Of a stretch of 64,000 nt of DNA, positions 1-9,303 are shown one piece after another. The translations under genes and the position numbers were made by a program. A model generated the notes under the pieces. That model ran no database searches, had not been told where the DNA came from, and saw only the letters and a list, made by a program, of their open reading frames with translations. Each line of letters starts with the position of its first letter. The stretch's first letter is position 1. Source of the DNA: SZUA-378 sp036652815 (GTDB lineage Bacteria; Bacillota; Clostridia; Lachnospirales; Lachnospiraceae); assembly GCA_036652815.1 (NCBI GenBank), contig JAVVVE010000001.1, positions 1-64,000 of the forward strand, read 5' to 3'.

Positions 1-241
1 CCTGCGCTGCTGACATATCCGGATACTTTGTCAGACATTCCAGTACAAACTCCTTATAGGTATCAGCTTTCTTTTTTCTGGTTTTGGCAGTTTCGACACG
101 AGTGGCATAGGCTTCGGGTGTCATGTCCCAATATACACCAACCGTTTCTCTGTTAATGCCCAACTTTCTAGCAGTTTGGCTCTTGCTGAATTTCTTCCTT
201 TTGTATTCTTGGATTTTATAGTAATCCATCCATTTAACCAT
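1..241 (-). CDS. istA: IS21-family transposase (IstA), N-terminal part cut by window edge
   Basis: Reads leftward off the left edge, so only about 80 residues are visible. The visible part starts MVKWMDYY and has a helix-turn-helix around residues 18-37 (SQTARKLGINRETV), the site-binding start of IS21-type transposases, which work with the ATPase IstB. A GGAGG site at 252-256 lies 10 nt upstream of the ATG at 239-241 and fixes the start. The catalytic DDE domain and istB would lie outside the window. The family call rests on the N-terminal pattern only. Confidence 0.72.
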   Translation of the reverse strand, partial: MVKWMDYYKIQEYKRKKFSKSQTARKLGINRETVGVYWDMTPEAYATRVETAKTRKKKADTYKEFVLECLTKYPDMSAAQ

Positions 242-307
242 CCTTTCTTCACCTCCGAATGACAGTATATCACTCGATGATGTTCAGTAATAGTTGCTGG
301 ATTTTAT

Positions 308-631
308 TTGCCTAAATCTGCTGGTTATAGTTTACCACTTACAATTGATAATTCGGCTTCCGGACGAGCCCTGAAAAATTTTACAATCGGTCGGAAAAAC
401 TGGATGACAATAAACACTGTTCGTGGAGCACAGGCAAGTGCAATAATTTACAGTATTACCGAAACTGCCCGAGCAAACAACCTAGATGTGTATTATTATG
501 TCAAACACCTGTTGGCGGAGCTTCCAACACTGATTGACAAAAAAGGAAATATAGAACAATTAATGCTGGAACCACTCATGCCGTGGTCAAAAACACTTCC
601 GGCTGATTGTTACAGCAAGCGTCGCAGCTAA
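308..631 (+). pseudogene. IS66-family transposase (TnpC), C-terminal remnant
   Basis: The roughly 107 codons match the end of IS66 TnpC transposases: DNSASGRALKNF, then FTIGRKNW, GAQASAIIYSI and a closing LPWS-like segment (MPWSKTLPADC). Everything before this, including most of the DDE domain, is missing, and the reading frame opens only with a TTG codon that has no ribosome-binding site. It is therefore a dead fragment. It lies between the divergent IS21 start and an IS66-type terminal repeat at 651-673, which suggests the IS21 element landed in or next to an older IS66 copy. Confidence 0.8.
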
Positions 632-650
632 GCGGCGCTTAATTTAATAA

Positions 651-673
651 GGAGCGTATGATTTGACGCTTAC
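651..673. repeat. Probable right terminal inverted repeat of the IS66 remnant
   Basis: Read on the minus strand from 673 the sequence starts GTAAGCGTC, the usual outermost bases of IS66-family terminal repeats, and it sits 20 to 42 nt beyond the transposase stop codon, where the end of such an element belongs. The opposite repeat is not in the window, so the element cannot be confirmed by pairing. Confidence 0.55.
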
Positions 674-708
674 GAAATTTCTTTGCGAACAACGTCAGCC
701 ATTTAACT

Positions 709-737
709 AAAAAAAGCCCACGGAAAAATCCGTGGGT
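709..737 (-). terminator. Rho-independent terminator at the end of the leftward operon
   Basis: Perfect 8-bp stem (717-724 with 729-736, CCCACGGA/TCCGTGGG) with a 4-nt loop. On the minus strand the stem is followed by C and then seven T residues (715-709). It lies 57 nt downstream of the ASCH gene stop and would end transcription arriving from the glycan locus. Read on the plus strand there is no T-run after the stem, so it is oriented leftward. Confidence 0.85.
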
Positions 738-793
738 GGTAAACTATGGAAAAGTACTTGCCGTTTACACGCATCTCCTTTTCCCTATTTTCC

Positions 794-1162
794 TTACAAA
801 TACACAAAAGATTGTGGGGCAAAACTCAAGCCAAAATCAGCTAATGTAAAAGGCTTCGTATATTTTTTTACTTTACCTAATTTAAACGCAACTGCCTTTT
901 CTTTTCCATTGTAATATTTATCATAAAATTCTTTTGTGATTCCTGAATGCTCTGCGGTAATATCCCATAAAGTTTCTGGATCTTCTTCAAAGATGTCTAA
1001 GACATCAACCTCGCCCACTATTTGCATTACTGGAGAAGTTGAATAGATAACAATCTTATCTACCTTCTCTTTACAGCGAACTTTACGAAACTCATACTGT
1101 TTCTCACCACTTAAAATATTTACCACATGTTCTGGATTAATCGATAATAACATTCTGCACAT
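794..1162 (-). CDS. ASCH-domain protein (PUA-like fold)
   Basis: Small soluble protein of 122 residues made of a single ASCH/PUA-like domain. It opens MLLSINPEHV, followed by the family's SGEKQYEFRK basic motif (about residues 18-27), a strand with IVIYSTSPV, and ends in a PQSF segment. ASCH proteins are predicted RNA-binding or modified-nucleoside-binding proteins; the molecular job of this subfamily is not settled. It is the last gene before the terminator at 709-737 and follows a truncated partner by 5 nt. It looks unrelated to glycan synthesis and probably belongs to the chromosome bordering the island. Confidence 0.75.
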   Translation of the reverse strand: MCRMLLSINPEHVVNILSGEKQYEFRKVRCKEKVDKIVIYSTSPVMQIVGEVDVLDIFEEDPETLWDITAEHSGITKEFYDKYYNGKEKAVAFKLGKVKKYTKPFTLADFGLSFAPQSFVYL

Positions 1163-1167
1163 TTACA

Positions 1168-1506
1168 TCACCCATTTGGCGTAAACACCGTTTTATTGCC
1201 AGCATTTTGTATGAATTCCTCAAGAGTCATATTTAGCCTATTATTATTCTTAATAATTTCCATTTTGGTTATTGTACAGTATGAAGTGACCACTGATTTA
1301 TATTGTTTTCCTACTTCTCCATTGTATATGCGATACATCACCACCGGTTCACCAATCGCATAATGCATCATTGAATACGGCGTCCCTATATAAACCTTTG
1401 TAATCCCATTTCCTGCTGTCTCCTCTTCAATTTCCGTATTGTTTCCCTTAAGTTCTGAGTAAGGGAATAAACGATCATGAAAACATTCCAATACCGGACT
1501 ATCCAT
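1168..1506 (-). pseudogene. Fragment of a GNAT-associated PUA-like protein
   Basis: 112 codons that resemble an internal piece of larger proteins in which an acetyltransferase (GNAT) domain is followed by a PUA-like domain. Recognisable parts are FHDRLFPYSEL (residues 9-19), ITKVYIGTP (about 35-43) and YKSVVTSYC (about 68-76). It lacks the upstream acetyltransferase domain and stops soon after NKTVFT, where relatives continue. It begins 1 nt after the stop of the GT32 gene and ends 5 nt before the ASCH gene, the gene such proteins often accompany. An alternative is a genuine short protein; I favour a remnant cut at the island boundary. Confidence 0.5.
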
Positions 1507-1507
1507 A

Positions 1508-2251
1508 TTAAACCTTTTTTAAGAATCTTTTTATCCCTCTTTTTTTATCGATAAATACCCGTGTCCACTTAGGCCCTATCAGTCTTTTGCACCAAGACCT
1601 GATTTTTCCACTCAAATCCCGATACCACGGTTGCCAGGTAGCCGTATAATGATGTATGGAATAGGTATGCTCTGTTATGATCAATTCCTCTGTATAGATA
1701 TCCATAGGGGAAAAGTACTCTTTCGGAAAAATAGTAATTCCCTCTATGATTTGTTCTGTTCCATTTGGATTCAATCCATGCAGTAAAAGAATCTCTGTTG
1801 TAAACTCGACCACTGTTTTTAAATTTAATTTACCGTTCTCTATAAAACTTGCTTTTTGATAAGCCCGGCAAATCTCACCCAGTAAAGCGTTCCCCTTGTC
1901 AGAAGCTAAGATCGAACCAGGATTAACCGTTTCCTCAAGTTCAAATCCCATAAATCCTTGACACCGATTGACTAAATCATCTAAGGGCTTTAATAATTCC
2001 ACATCCGTATCCAGATAAACTCCACCATACTCATAGATAACCTTACACCTTGCATAATCTGAAACAAATGCATATTTATGAGCCTCATACGCTTCTTTTG
2101 AATAAGGAATACAATTCACATCATAATTTGTCTCATTCCATTCGATGATTTTCCAATCCGGCATCTGTTGTTTCCATGATGCAATACACCTTTGAACCAG
2201 TTCCGGTTTTTCATGATGACCGAACCAAAAATAATGTATTATCTTATCCAT
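1508..2251 (-). CDS. GT32-type glycosyltransferase (DXD sugar-binding)
   Basis: Predicted cytoplasmic sugar transferase of about 247 residues. It opens with DKIIHYFWFG, typical of capsular GT32/Gly_transf_sug proteins, has the SDYARCKVIYEYGG stretch, and then the metal and nucleotide-sugar binding DXD motif in YLDTDVE (about residue 90). The tail is basic (KRFLKKV), suited to membrane association. I chose the second ATG (2251), which is 9 nt after a GGTGG site and starts directly with the conserved strand; an ATG at 2260 is too close to that site. Acceptor and donor cannot be read from sequence. It is the last glycan gene of the locus. Confidence 0.85.
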   Translation of the reverse strand: MDKIIHYFWFGHHEKPELVQRCIASWKQQMPDWKIIEWNETNYDVNCIPYSKEAYEAHKYAFVSDYARCKVIYEYGGVYLDTDVELLKPLDDLVNRCQGFMGFELEETVNPGSILASDKGNALLGEICRAYQKASFIENGKLNLKTVVEFTTEILLLHGLNPNGTEQIIEGITIFPKEYFSPMDIYTEELIITEHTYSIHHYTATWQPWYRDLSGKIRSWCKRLIGPKWTRVFIDKKRGIKRFLKKV

Positions 2252-2301
2252 TGCTATCATCCACCCCTACCCTGCATTTATTTTATACTTTTTTTAATAC
2301 T

Positions 2302-3297
2302 TTATTTACCGCTTTGCATCAGCCTCATCAACGGCTTCATCAGATGCCATCTGACCAGCAGTAATTTCATACTCTGTGGATCACATAAGATGTTTTTTAA
2401 TGGGATCTGCCTGTAAGCATCACAAAAGTGCTTCCAAATCTCTTGTTCCATCTGCCTGTCCCGCTCATGAATATACTGTTGCCACCTACACAACTCAATA
2501 TACGCCCTCAATAACAGGAACAAGCGATACCGATTGAACTGTATGGGTGCTTTTGGTCTGTTATCTGCACGCCCCTCTGCCATGGCATAAAAAGCATCCA
2601 TTTCAGACAATGTCTGTAAGTAAGATTGATATACGCTTGCCTTCTTCGTTGCACAAATGCCTGCCTGATTTTGAAAATAATAATAGCATGGGACATGACA
2701 AATGGCAATGGTATGACACGCCGAAAGGATACGATATAAAATAGCCATATCTTCTGCAAATCGTTCTTTCGGAAAAGACTGCCATTGTTTGCGAAGTATC
2801 TCTGTTCTATAAAGCTTATTCCACATGTAGTTCTCTTCTGTTCCCATACAGATAAGATCCATAAAGGACTCTGCTGTACACACATTCACTTTTGGGTTCT
2901 CGTTAAGTGGATGCATGTCCTCTTCTCCAAATGCTCGTTGAAATCCACATACGCTCATATCTGCCTCTGCTACTGTAATCGCATCGTATAAGATCTGAAA
3001 CATCTGTGTATCACACCAATCGTCTGCATCTACAAATCCGATGAATTCTCCGGTTGCATGATCCACCCCTGTAGTTCTGGCTGCAGACAATCCTTGATTT
3101 TTCTGATGAATCACTATGATTCTACTGTCTAAAGCAGCATATTCCTCACATATCTGTCCCGATTGATCCAAGCTGCCATCATCTACCAAGATCACTTCTA
3201 TATCGGTATAGGTCTGATTTAAGATGCTGTTAAGACATCTTCTAAGATACTGTTCCACCCCATATACGGGAACAACAATACTGATTTTATATCCCAT
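2302..3297 (-). CDS. GT2 family glycosyltransferase
   Basis: 331 residues with a GT-A fold typical of family 2. ISIVVPVYGVEQYL is at the N-terminus, VILVDDGS near residue 40 gives the first acidic cluster, and FVDADDW near residue 90 is the DXD-like metal site. The C-terminal 100 residues are helical and basic without clear membrane spans. Its start overlaps the end of the upstream GT4 gene by 11 nt, so the two are translationally linked. Donor sugar unknown. Confidence 0.88.
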   Translation of the reverse strand: MGYKISIVVPVYGVEQYLRRCLNSILNQTYTDIEVILVDDGSLDQSGQICEEYAALDSRIIVIHQKNQGLSAARTTGVDHATGEFIGFVDADDWCDTQMFQILYDAITVAEADMSVCGFQRAFGEEDMHPLNENPKVNVCTAESFMDLICMGTEENYMWNKLYRTEILRKQWQSFPKERFAEDMAILYRILSACHTIAICHVPCYYYFQNQAGICATKKASVYQSYLQTLSEMDAFYAMAEGRADNRPKAPIQFNRYRLFLLLRAYIELCRWQQYIHERDRQMEQEIWKHFCDAYRQIPLKNILCDPQSMKLLLVRWHLMKPLMRLMQSGK

Positions 3298-4336
3298 ATT
3301 CGCTGCATCCCTCTACACATTCTACTATTTGCTGCACAAAAAATTCTGTCTTAAACATTTGATTATAAGATACATTTGCTTGCTTTGACATCGCCTTATA
3401 ATACTCATGGTTGTGCAATAATTGGTCCATTTTGGTGCGTAGTTGATTCCCGTCCTTTTCTATAATGCATCCATTGGCATCATTCTTCACGTAATCCACT
3501 ATACTCTTATTCTTGGTTACAATAATGGGTTTCCCATATTGCATAGCCTTTAAAAATACTAATTGGCCCGACGAAATATTATCATCCAGCAACGGAACGA
3601 TGACTGCATAAGCATTTTGTAACATCTCTATATATTGTTCTGCAAAGGTATCACGATATATCTTAATGTTATCGGACACCCTCTCGCTTTTATAATTATC
3701 ACAAACAATAGCTACCTGATAATCCGTGTCTGCTAATTCTCTTACTAAGAACTCATAATCGCGATTGCTTCTCCCCGGTGCTATAAAATATTTCTTGTCC
3801 AAACATCCTTTCTCTTCTGCTATATACTGATTAACTACCGCTTCCCCTTCATTTCCCGTATAGATACAGGAGGCTATTAATCCTTCCCGTAGCTCAAACA
3901 GGCGCGAATAATACTCTTTTTCATTCTGTGAATATACTATGATTTTATGAATATATTTGGATTGCAGGATATTTTTTAAAAAAGAAAAATAAAGCTTTCC
4001 GATTTTTCCCTTTTTTTCCTTATAAATAAAAGTCAAAATAACAATCTTTGGATATTTCTTCACGCGAAATAATCGACAATAATATGCCAAAATAAGTCCA
4101 AAAAACTGTTGCCAGCCTATAATCATCCGATACTTATTTCTCCTTAAGAAAATAGAAAACGGAAAAAGAAAATACGGAATATAATGTTTCACTATCTTCT
4201 GTAAAGTATTATGAAAAGAATCACTTGCCTTGACTCCCTTTACCGTCCAGGTTTCCTTCGTCTGTTTTTCCAATTCTTGTTGAAAATCCCAAGAAGCAGA
4301 CGGTTTCCAATCCACTAAAATACAATTTTCCTTCAT
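3287..4336 (-). CDS. GT4-like glycosyltransferase
   Basis: About 349 residues with a GT-B layout. A divergent N-terminal half is followed by a C-terminal Rossmann domain with YFIAPGRSNRDYEF and the donor-site region YAVIVPLLDDNISSGQLVFLK, where an acidic-to-S/G turn replaces the usual EGFG motif. The start at 4336 is preferred over a longer form because its ATG overlaps the TGA of the upstream gene (ATGA, 4333-4336) and has a GGA site 9 nt upstream. The N-terminal half is poorly conserved, so the donor is unknown. Confidence 0.75.
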   Translation of the reverse strand: MKENCILVDWKPSASWDFQQELEKQTKETWTVKGVKASDSFHNTLQKIVKHYIPYFLFPFSIFLRRNKYRMIIGWQQFFGLILAYYCRLFRVKKYPKIVILTFIYKEKKGKIGKLYFSFLKNILQSKYIHKIIVYSQNEKEYYSRLFELREGLIASCIYTGNEGEAVVNQYIAEEKGCLDKKYFIAPGRSNRDYEFLVRELADTDYQVAIVCDNYKSERVSDNIKIYRDTFAEQYIEMLQNAYAVIVPLLDDNISSGQLVFLKAMQYGKPIIVTKNKSIVDYVKNDANGCIIEKDGNQLRTKMDQLLHNHEYYKAMSKQANVSYNQMFKTEFFVQQIVECVEGCSEYGI

Positions 4337-6567
4337 TTGCTTTTCCTTTTTGAAAAAAATATTTTTGAGCTTATCCCTATCATGCATAATAAGGTAGTCA
4401 GTGAAATCACATTAGCTATTCTCCAGCTTAACGGTTCTTGAAACCATACTTGTAATGATCCCCGGTCTGCTGTCAGCGGAACTCTAACTACATTATTATT
4501 GCCACGGATCACCGGCACTGCCCGCTCATCCATCGTAGCTGCATAGTGTGGATAATATGCCAACGGGAGTTCCAGATACGATGCCTCTGTTCTCACAGGA
4601 GCCTGTATCTGCGCTTGTATCTGATTCCCGGTTTTACGATAATGACTAATCTCTACTTCTGCATCCGGTGAAACGATGATCTCATCTCCCTGTTCCCTCC
4701 ATTGTCCGGTATCCGTATCGGCATAATAATACATCCCGTCGGTAAAATTAATCCCCGTAAACTCTGCCTTATTATGAGTACAGGACATCTGTCCTGTTCC
4801 TTCTATCAAATATAAACCGGATAGCATCGCCATAATCAATACGGAAAACAAGACATGTTCTACTACCGTATATTCTCTATGTTTCTCCCATTTACTGAGA
4901 AATACTGTATGGATCCCCACCATCGATACCACGCTAAATGCCATGCTTACCATCACGAGCCAACGCCATGGGAACTGAACTTTAGAGAATAATTGACTAA
5001 TGGGTTCCCATGTCTGGATCATTTCCCACGGGAAAATCCATGACGTCATAAAAAGTGCCAGTCCACCAAATGCAAGTGCTATCCACCCAATGGTCTTCTC
5101 TCTTTTCAACAGGGAATCCTGTTCTTGTCCTTTTAGATAAACTGCACTATACAAGAAAATAATGACTCCCACTGCCAGCATCATGCCCATGGACAGGGGC
5201 ATCTCTCCCTGCATCTGTCCTAATCCTGAGCTACCACTGAGTTCATAAGGTTTTAAAAACATCGCTATCATCTGCGGCAAATAAATACTTTGCTCATGCA
5301 AATCATAGAGTACGTCACCGTGTATGGCCGGAAAATCCAACTGATTGTACTCCAAAAACGGGATTAAAAACCATAGATTCAATAAAACCGTAGTAATAGC
5401 TGCCTTTAACAGTGCCCATAAACGTCGTCTATCACGTATGAGACGAAAAACAAATACAGCTCCAAATAAAACCGAGAATACCACTGTCATAAACAGAGAC
5501 AGCACATGACTTTGTAATACACAGGTATACCCCAGCACAGCCAGTATCCAGCGTTTGTAATTACCAAAGAAGATCTCGTACATCCCGTATAGCACCAACG
5601 GAATAAACACCATGGCCAATACTTCTCCCGTTGCTTCTCTTACATATAAGTCAATCAGCCGATAAGAACATAGTGTATAAATGACACTGCCCACCAGACC
5701 GGCATATTTGGAATGTGCTATGGTGGTAAAGCAACGATAGGATAGGAATGCCGTTGCCGCATTAATCAGTGCTAAAAATATCTTAAAAGCCAACATCAGT
5801 GAAATACCGGTAAATCGCAAAAAAGCCGGAATATAAAGAAATAATTCCGGATACATAATAGGAGTGGCGTATCCATATCCATTCGATTGCATCATATTTA
5901 ATCGAACCGGAAATTGTCCCGTCTGCAAGGCTCGGTATATCCCCTCTACTCTAGCCATATGAAAAGCCAAATCATCTCCCCACACTAAATAATCTGTACA
6001 AAAAGGAATCGTCGTAATCAATGTTACACACGCAATAGTAAGGAGCGGTGTAGCATCTACCATTCTTTTTTGCTTATAACAGTAATACAGGATGAAAAGA
6101 ATACCCCAAAAACAAATAAGCAAAAAATAGGAGTCCGTATAATGAGGAGCTGCACTCTTGATTAAGATATTGTGAAGCGTTAGTTCTCCTGCCTCACATA
6201 GCGGTCTGAGTAAGACATCGGTATGTAAACCGGCAACAGATAGCGGAAAGGTGATCTCCTGCTGCTCCTTAGGGAGTCTTTGTGTGACCAGCACAACGCC
6301 TTTCTCATTGTTAGCGGTCACTGCTGTCGGACGATAGACCTCACATCCGGCTGTATCCGAAGTGGTATCATATTGGATCGTTATGCTGTAATCGCCTTGA
6401 TCGAGATCAAACCGGGCTCCCCCTTGATTGTCTGCATTGCTGATCGCATTCTCCGGAAAATTCCACTCATAATAATCATTTTTTCTGTTTCCGATTGCCG
6501 TAAAGAGAGAAATCAGGAGGATAACGCTTATGAAAATAATATGTTTTATCTTATTTGTATCCTTCAT
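4333..6567 (-). CDS. Large polytopic PTPS-related membrane protein (candidate GT-C enzyme)
   Basis: 744 residues. One N-terminal membrane segment is followed by an extracytoplasmic beta-rich domain (about 30-145), about ten membrane spans (145-590), and a second outside domain near the C-terminus ending in one more span. The core with DDLAFHMARVEGIY and MYPELFLYIPA matches the family named 6-pyruvoyl-tetrahydropterin synthase-related, a misleading name for YfhO-like membrane proteins. The aspartate pair in the first outside loop (WGDDLAFH) is where GT-C glycosyltransferases keep their catalytic acid. A paralogue of similar size lies at 51571-53811. GGAGGG precedes the ATG. Extracytoplasmic glycosyl or acyl transfer is inference. 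Confidence 0.75.
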   Translation of the reverse strand: MKDTNKIKHIIFISVILLISLFTAIGNRKNDYYEWNFPENAISNADNQGGARFDLDQGDYSITIQYDTTSDTAGCEVYRPTAVTANNEKGVVLVTQRLPKEQQEITFPLSVAGLHTDVLLRPLCEAGELTLHNILIKSAAPHYTDSYFLLICFWGILFILYYCYKQKRMVDATPLLTIACVTLITTIPFCTDYLVWGDDLAFHMARVEGIYRALQTGQFPVRLNMMQSNGYGYATPIMYPELFLYIPAFLRFTGISLMLAFKIFLALINAATAFLSYRCFTTIAHSKYAGLVGSVIYTLCSYRLIDLYVREATGEVLAMVFIPLVLYGMYEIFFGNYKRWILAVLGYTCVLQSHVLSLFMTVVFSVLFGAVFVFRLIRDRRRLWALLKAAITTVLLNLWFLIPFLEYNQLDFPAIHGDVLYDLHEQSIYLPQMIAMFLKPYELSGSSGLGQMQGEMPLSMGMMLAVGVIIFLYSAVYLKGQEQDSLLKREKTIGWIALAFGGLALFMTSWIFPWEMIQTWEPISQLFSKVQFPWRWLVMVSMAFSVVSMVGIHTVFLSKWEKHREYTVVEHVLFSVLIMAMLSGLYLIEGTGQMSCTHNKAEFTGINFTDGMYYYADTDTGQWREQGDEIIVSPDAEVEISHYRKTGNQIQAQIQAPVRTEASYLELPLAYYPHYAATMDERAVPVIRGNNNVVRVPLTADRGSLQVWFQEPLSWRIANVISLTTLLCMIGISSKIFFSKRKSK

Positions 6568-6618
6568 CTATATGTTACCCTCCCCATTCGTTCCTACCTT
6601 TACGTCAATTAAGCAAAC

Positions 6619-7884
6619 CTATTCAAACATTCTCGCTAATATATAAAAGCATTTTCGCAATCTACATACTGCTTTTTTATCATACTCCGGTATTCTGTTA
6701 CGGTAAAAAGCATAGGTGTTCATAATATACATACCAAATTTTTCGTCTAATTTCCATCTTTTAATTCCGGTTGCTGTCATATTATCCAAATAGGCAAAGA
6801 AATACCAGGTTAACTTAATATGCATACCTATTATATTTTTCTTTTTACGCAATAACTTCATCTGTCTATCTTTGGCATAGGTCAATAAATTTTCACTCAT
6901 ATATAGCAAAAATGGTCCACCGGCAAAAACCGGAAACAACGAAAGATGTGCATCTATATATGTTACATCTGCATTCCTCGATTGATTAATAAGTGCCTGA
7001 TAACTATTGACTTCTCCCGTTCTGTTGATAATCGTTACATGTATTCCATCTCTGGCAAATAAAATATTATGGGGTAATGTCCCTGACATTACAACCATAT
7101 CATCACAGTTCTTAATATAGGCTATCTGTTCCCGCAAACTACAATGCTCCGGTGCTATGACCTTGTATTGATTTTTTTGAAACAAGTGTTTAATACTCTT
7201 TTCTCCAAGTTCTGTACCTCTTAAATATTTGCTTTTTAAACGAGTGAAATATAATTTGGAATTGTTGGATGGTTGTTCTTTTACATGAGCACTAATGGTA
7301 TCAAAAATCTCAATATATTCTTTCGTATAATACCCGCCTCCCCTGCAAGATAACTCCGGAACAATGACCTGCTTAAACCGGGTCGGCTCTACTACCTCAA
7401 TAATATTTTCTTTATTAATTCCAAGCAATTCCAAAAACTCTAAATAATTACCATGCATCGATTGTCCTGCACTATTGGGCTTGCTTATATATGCTACTTT
7501 TATGGTATTAATATTTTCTTGCATATGTTGAAAATACCAACATCTGGCAACCATTTCTGTCAGAAAATGTCCCCAGTGAGCATAAAAAGCACCAAACCAA
7601 ACTACTGTTTCATCACTCGTCGCATATTTTTCATACTCATATTTATCATTCATCTCAGTTCCAACTATACGCTGTGCACTTATTTCAATATAATTGCCCG
7701 ACCGGTCAACGACTCCACCACCTGCCGTCTCGGAAGAGATACCTTCTTGATAAGGAAGTACAATACCACCTTCGATTTTTTCAATCGATAATGGTCGTAC
7801 TTCATAATAATTATGATTTACTTGCTGCTGATATGCCTGCCTATTAATCGCATCTATATAAGATAAATCATAGTTTGCTTTCAT
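6619..7884 (-). CDS. GT61-family (DUF563) glycosyltransferase
   Basis: 421 residues resembling GT61/DUF563 proteins. Features are the central FYAHWGHFLTEMVAR region (about residues 98-112), a LYFTR strand (about 210), and SGTLPHNILFARDG (about 272-285), the conserved site near the C-terminal end of the catalytic domain. Bacterial GT61 members occur in capsule clusters with varied sugars. A GGGAG site precedes the ATG. It stands between the PTPS-related protein and the CDP-sugar genes; the gap to RfbH is 62 nt, with no obvious terminator. Confidence 0.8.
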   Translation of the reverse strand: MKANYDLSYIDAINRQAYQQQVNHNYYEVRPLSIEKIEGGIVLPYQEGISSETAGGGVVDRSGNYIEISAQRIVGTEMNDKYEYEKYATSDETVVWFGAFYAHWGHFLTEMVARCWYFQHMQENINTIKVAYISKPNSAGQSMHGNYLEFLELLGINKENIIEVVEPTRFKQVIVPELSCRGGGYYTKEYIEIFDTISAHVKEQPSNNSKLYFTRLKSKYLRGTELGEKSIKHLFQKNQYKVIAPEHCSLREQIAYIKNCDDMVVMSGTLPHNILFARDGIHVTIINRTGEVNSYQALINQSRNADVTYIDAHLSLFPVFAGGPFLLYMSENLLTYAKDRQMKLLRKKKNIIGMHIKLTWYFFAYLDNMTATGIKRWKLDEKFGMYIMNTYAFYRNRIPEYDKKAVCRLRKCFYILARMFE

Positions 7885-7946
7885 CTTTTCTCCCTTTTTT
7901 GCTCAGAATGTATCTATCGTGATATATAATCTGTTTCTATTTGATT

Positions 7947-9281
7947 TCATCTGAGCACTTCTCTGATCATCTTCCCCATATAATCAATCATCACATCCGT
8001 CATCCCCGGATATACACCGACCCAGAAAGAGTCTTTCATTATAATATCAGTATTGGTTAACTCTCCCACCACACGGTAGCCTACTCCTTTGGTACGCATC
8101 TCATCAAAACAAGGATGCTTAATTAAGTTCCCTGCAAATAACATACGAGTCTGAATCCCCTTCGCCTCCAGAGACTGCACCACCTCATTACGACTGATAC
8201 CCTCTTTACAGGTGATTAGGAATCCAAACCAGCTTGGATTGGCATGTTCACATGGCTCCGGCAAGATCAACCGATCCTCAGTGCCTTGTAATGTTTTCTT
8301 TAATCTATCAAAATTGTGTCTTCTACGCTCTACGAAAGAAGGAAACTTCTCTAGCTGTGCACAGCCAATCGCTGCCTGCATGTCCGTAGCCTTCAGATTA
8401 TATCCAAAATGAGAATAAACATATTTATGATCATATCCCAATGGCAATTCACCATATTGATGATCAAATCTATGCCCGCACAGATTATCCTGTCCGGAAG
8501 CACAGACGCAGTCCCGTCCCCAATCCCGCATAGAACGGATACATCGATTCAACAACGCATCATCCGTATATACCGCGCCGCCTTCTCCCATCGTCATATG
8601 ATGCGGTGGATAGAAGCTGGAAGTCCCGATATCTCCTATCGTTCCGGTCAATTTAGTGACCCCATCTATCGTATATTCACTGCCCAGTGCGTCACAATTA
8701 TCTTCGATTAACCACAGATTATGTTGATCACAAAAAGAACGTACTGCCTGCAGATCAAATGGATTGCCCAATGTGTGTGCGATCATCACTGCTTTTGTCA
8801 ATGGAGAAAGTGCTTCTTCCAACCCGGTAACATCGATATTATATTGTGGAATCGTCACATCTACAAATACCGGAACCGCTCCATATTGGATCATCGGTGT
8901 TATCGTCGTCGGGAAACCTGCCGCTACCGTAATGACCTCATCCCCTCTTTGTATCCTTCTCTCTCCCAACAGTGGCGAAGTCAACGCCATAAATGCCAAT
9001 AGATTAGCAGAAGAACCGGAATTAACCAACGAACAATATCGGATACCCAGATAGGCAGCCAGTTCTTTCTCAAACCTCTCGGTATATCGGCCTGATGTTA
9101 ACCAGAATTCTAAGGCACTGTCTACCAGATTGACCATCTCTGTGCTGTCATAGACTCTGGAAGCATACGATATCCTATCCCCCTCCTGAAACGGTGGCCG
9201 TTGATTATGATAGTGATTACAATATTCGGCTACCTTATCTAATATCTCTTGTTTGGCTTGTTGCTCTGTTAATTGATCCAC
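7947..9281 (-). CDS. rfbH: RfbH/DdhC: CDP-4-keto-6-deoxyglucose 3-dehydrase
   Basis: Removes the C3 hydroxyl of CDP-4-keto-6-deoxy-D-glucose using PMP and a [2Fe-2S] cluster, the committing step to 3,6-dideoxyhexoses. The fold is a DegT-type aminotransferase, but the Schiff-base lysine is replaced by histidine in FYPPHHMTMGEGG (His about 227-228), the hallmark of this enzyme. Cysteines expected for the cluster are present in DNCDALG and in DCVCASGQDNLCG. GTG at 9281 is chosen because an AGAGGAG site lies about 9 nt upstream and the protein then begins where relatives do (444 residues); a longer frame would overlap rfbF by 89 nt. The partner reductase DdhD and dehydratase RfbG are not in the window. 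Confidence 0.93.
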   Translation of the reverse strand: MDQLTEQQAKQEILDKVAEYCNHYHNQRPPFQEGDRISYASRVYDSTEMVNLVDSALEFWLTSGRYTERFEKELAAYLGIRYCSLVNSGSSANLLAFMALTSPLLGERRIQRGDEVITVAAGFPTTITPMIQYGAVPVFVDVTIPQYNIDVTGLEEALSPLTKAVMIAHTLGNPFDLQAVRSFCDQHNLWLIEDNCDALGSEYTIDGVTKLTGTIGDIGTSSFYPPHHMTMGEGGAVYTDDALLNRCIRSMRDWGRDCVCASGQDNLCGHRFDHQYGELPLGYDHKYVYSHFGYNLKATDMQAAIGCAQLEKFPSFVERRRHNFDRLKKTLQGTEDRLILPEPCEHANPSWFGFLITCKEGISRNEVVQSLEAKGIQTRMLFAGNLIKHPCFDEMRTKGVGYRVVGELTNTDIIMKDSFWVGVYPGMTDVMIDYMGKMIREVLR

Positions 9282-9303
9282 GTTGACTATCTCCTCTGCT
9301 ATC

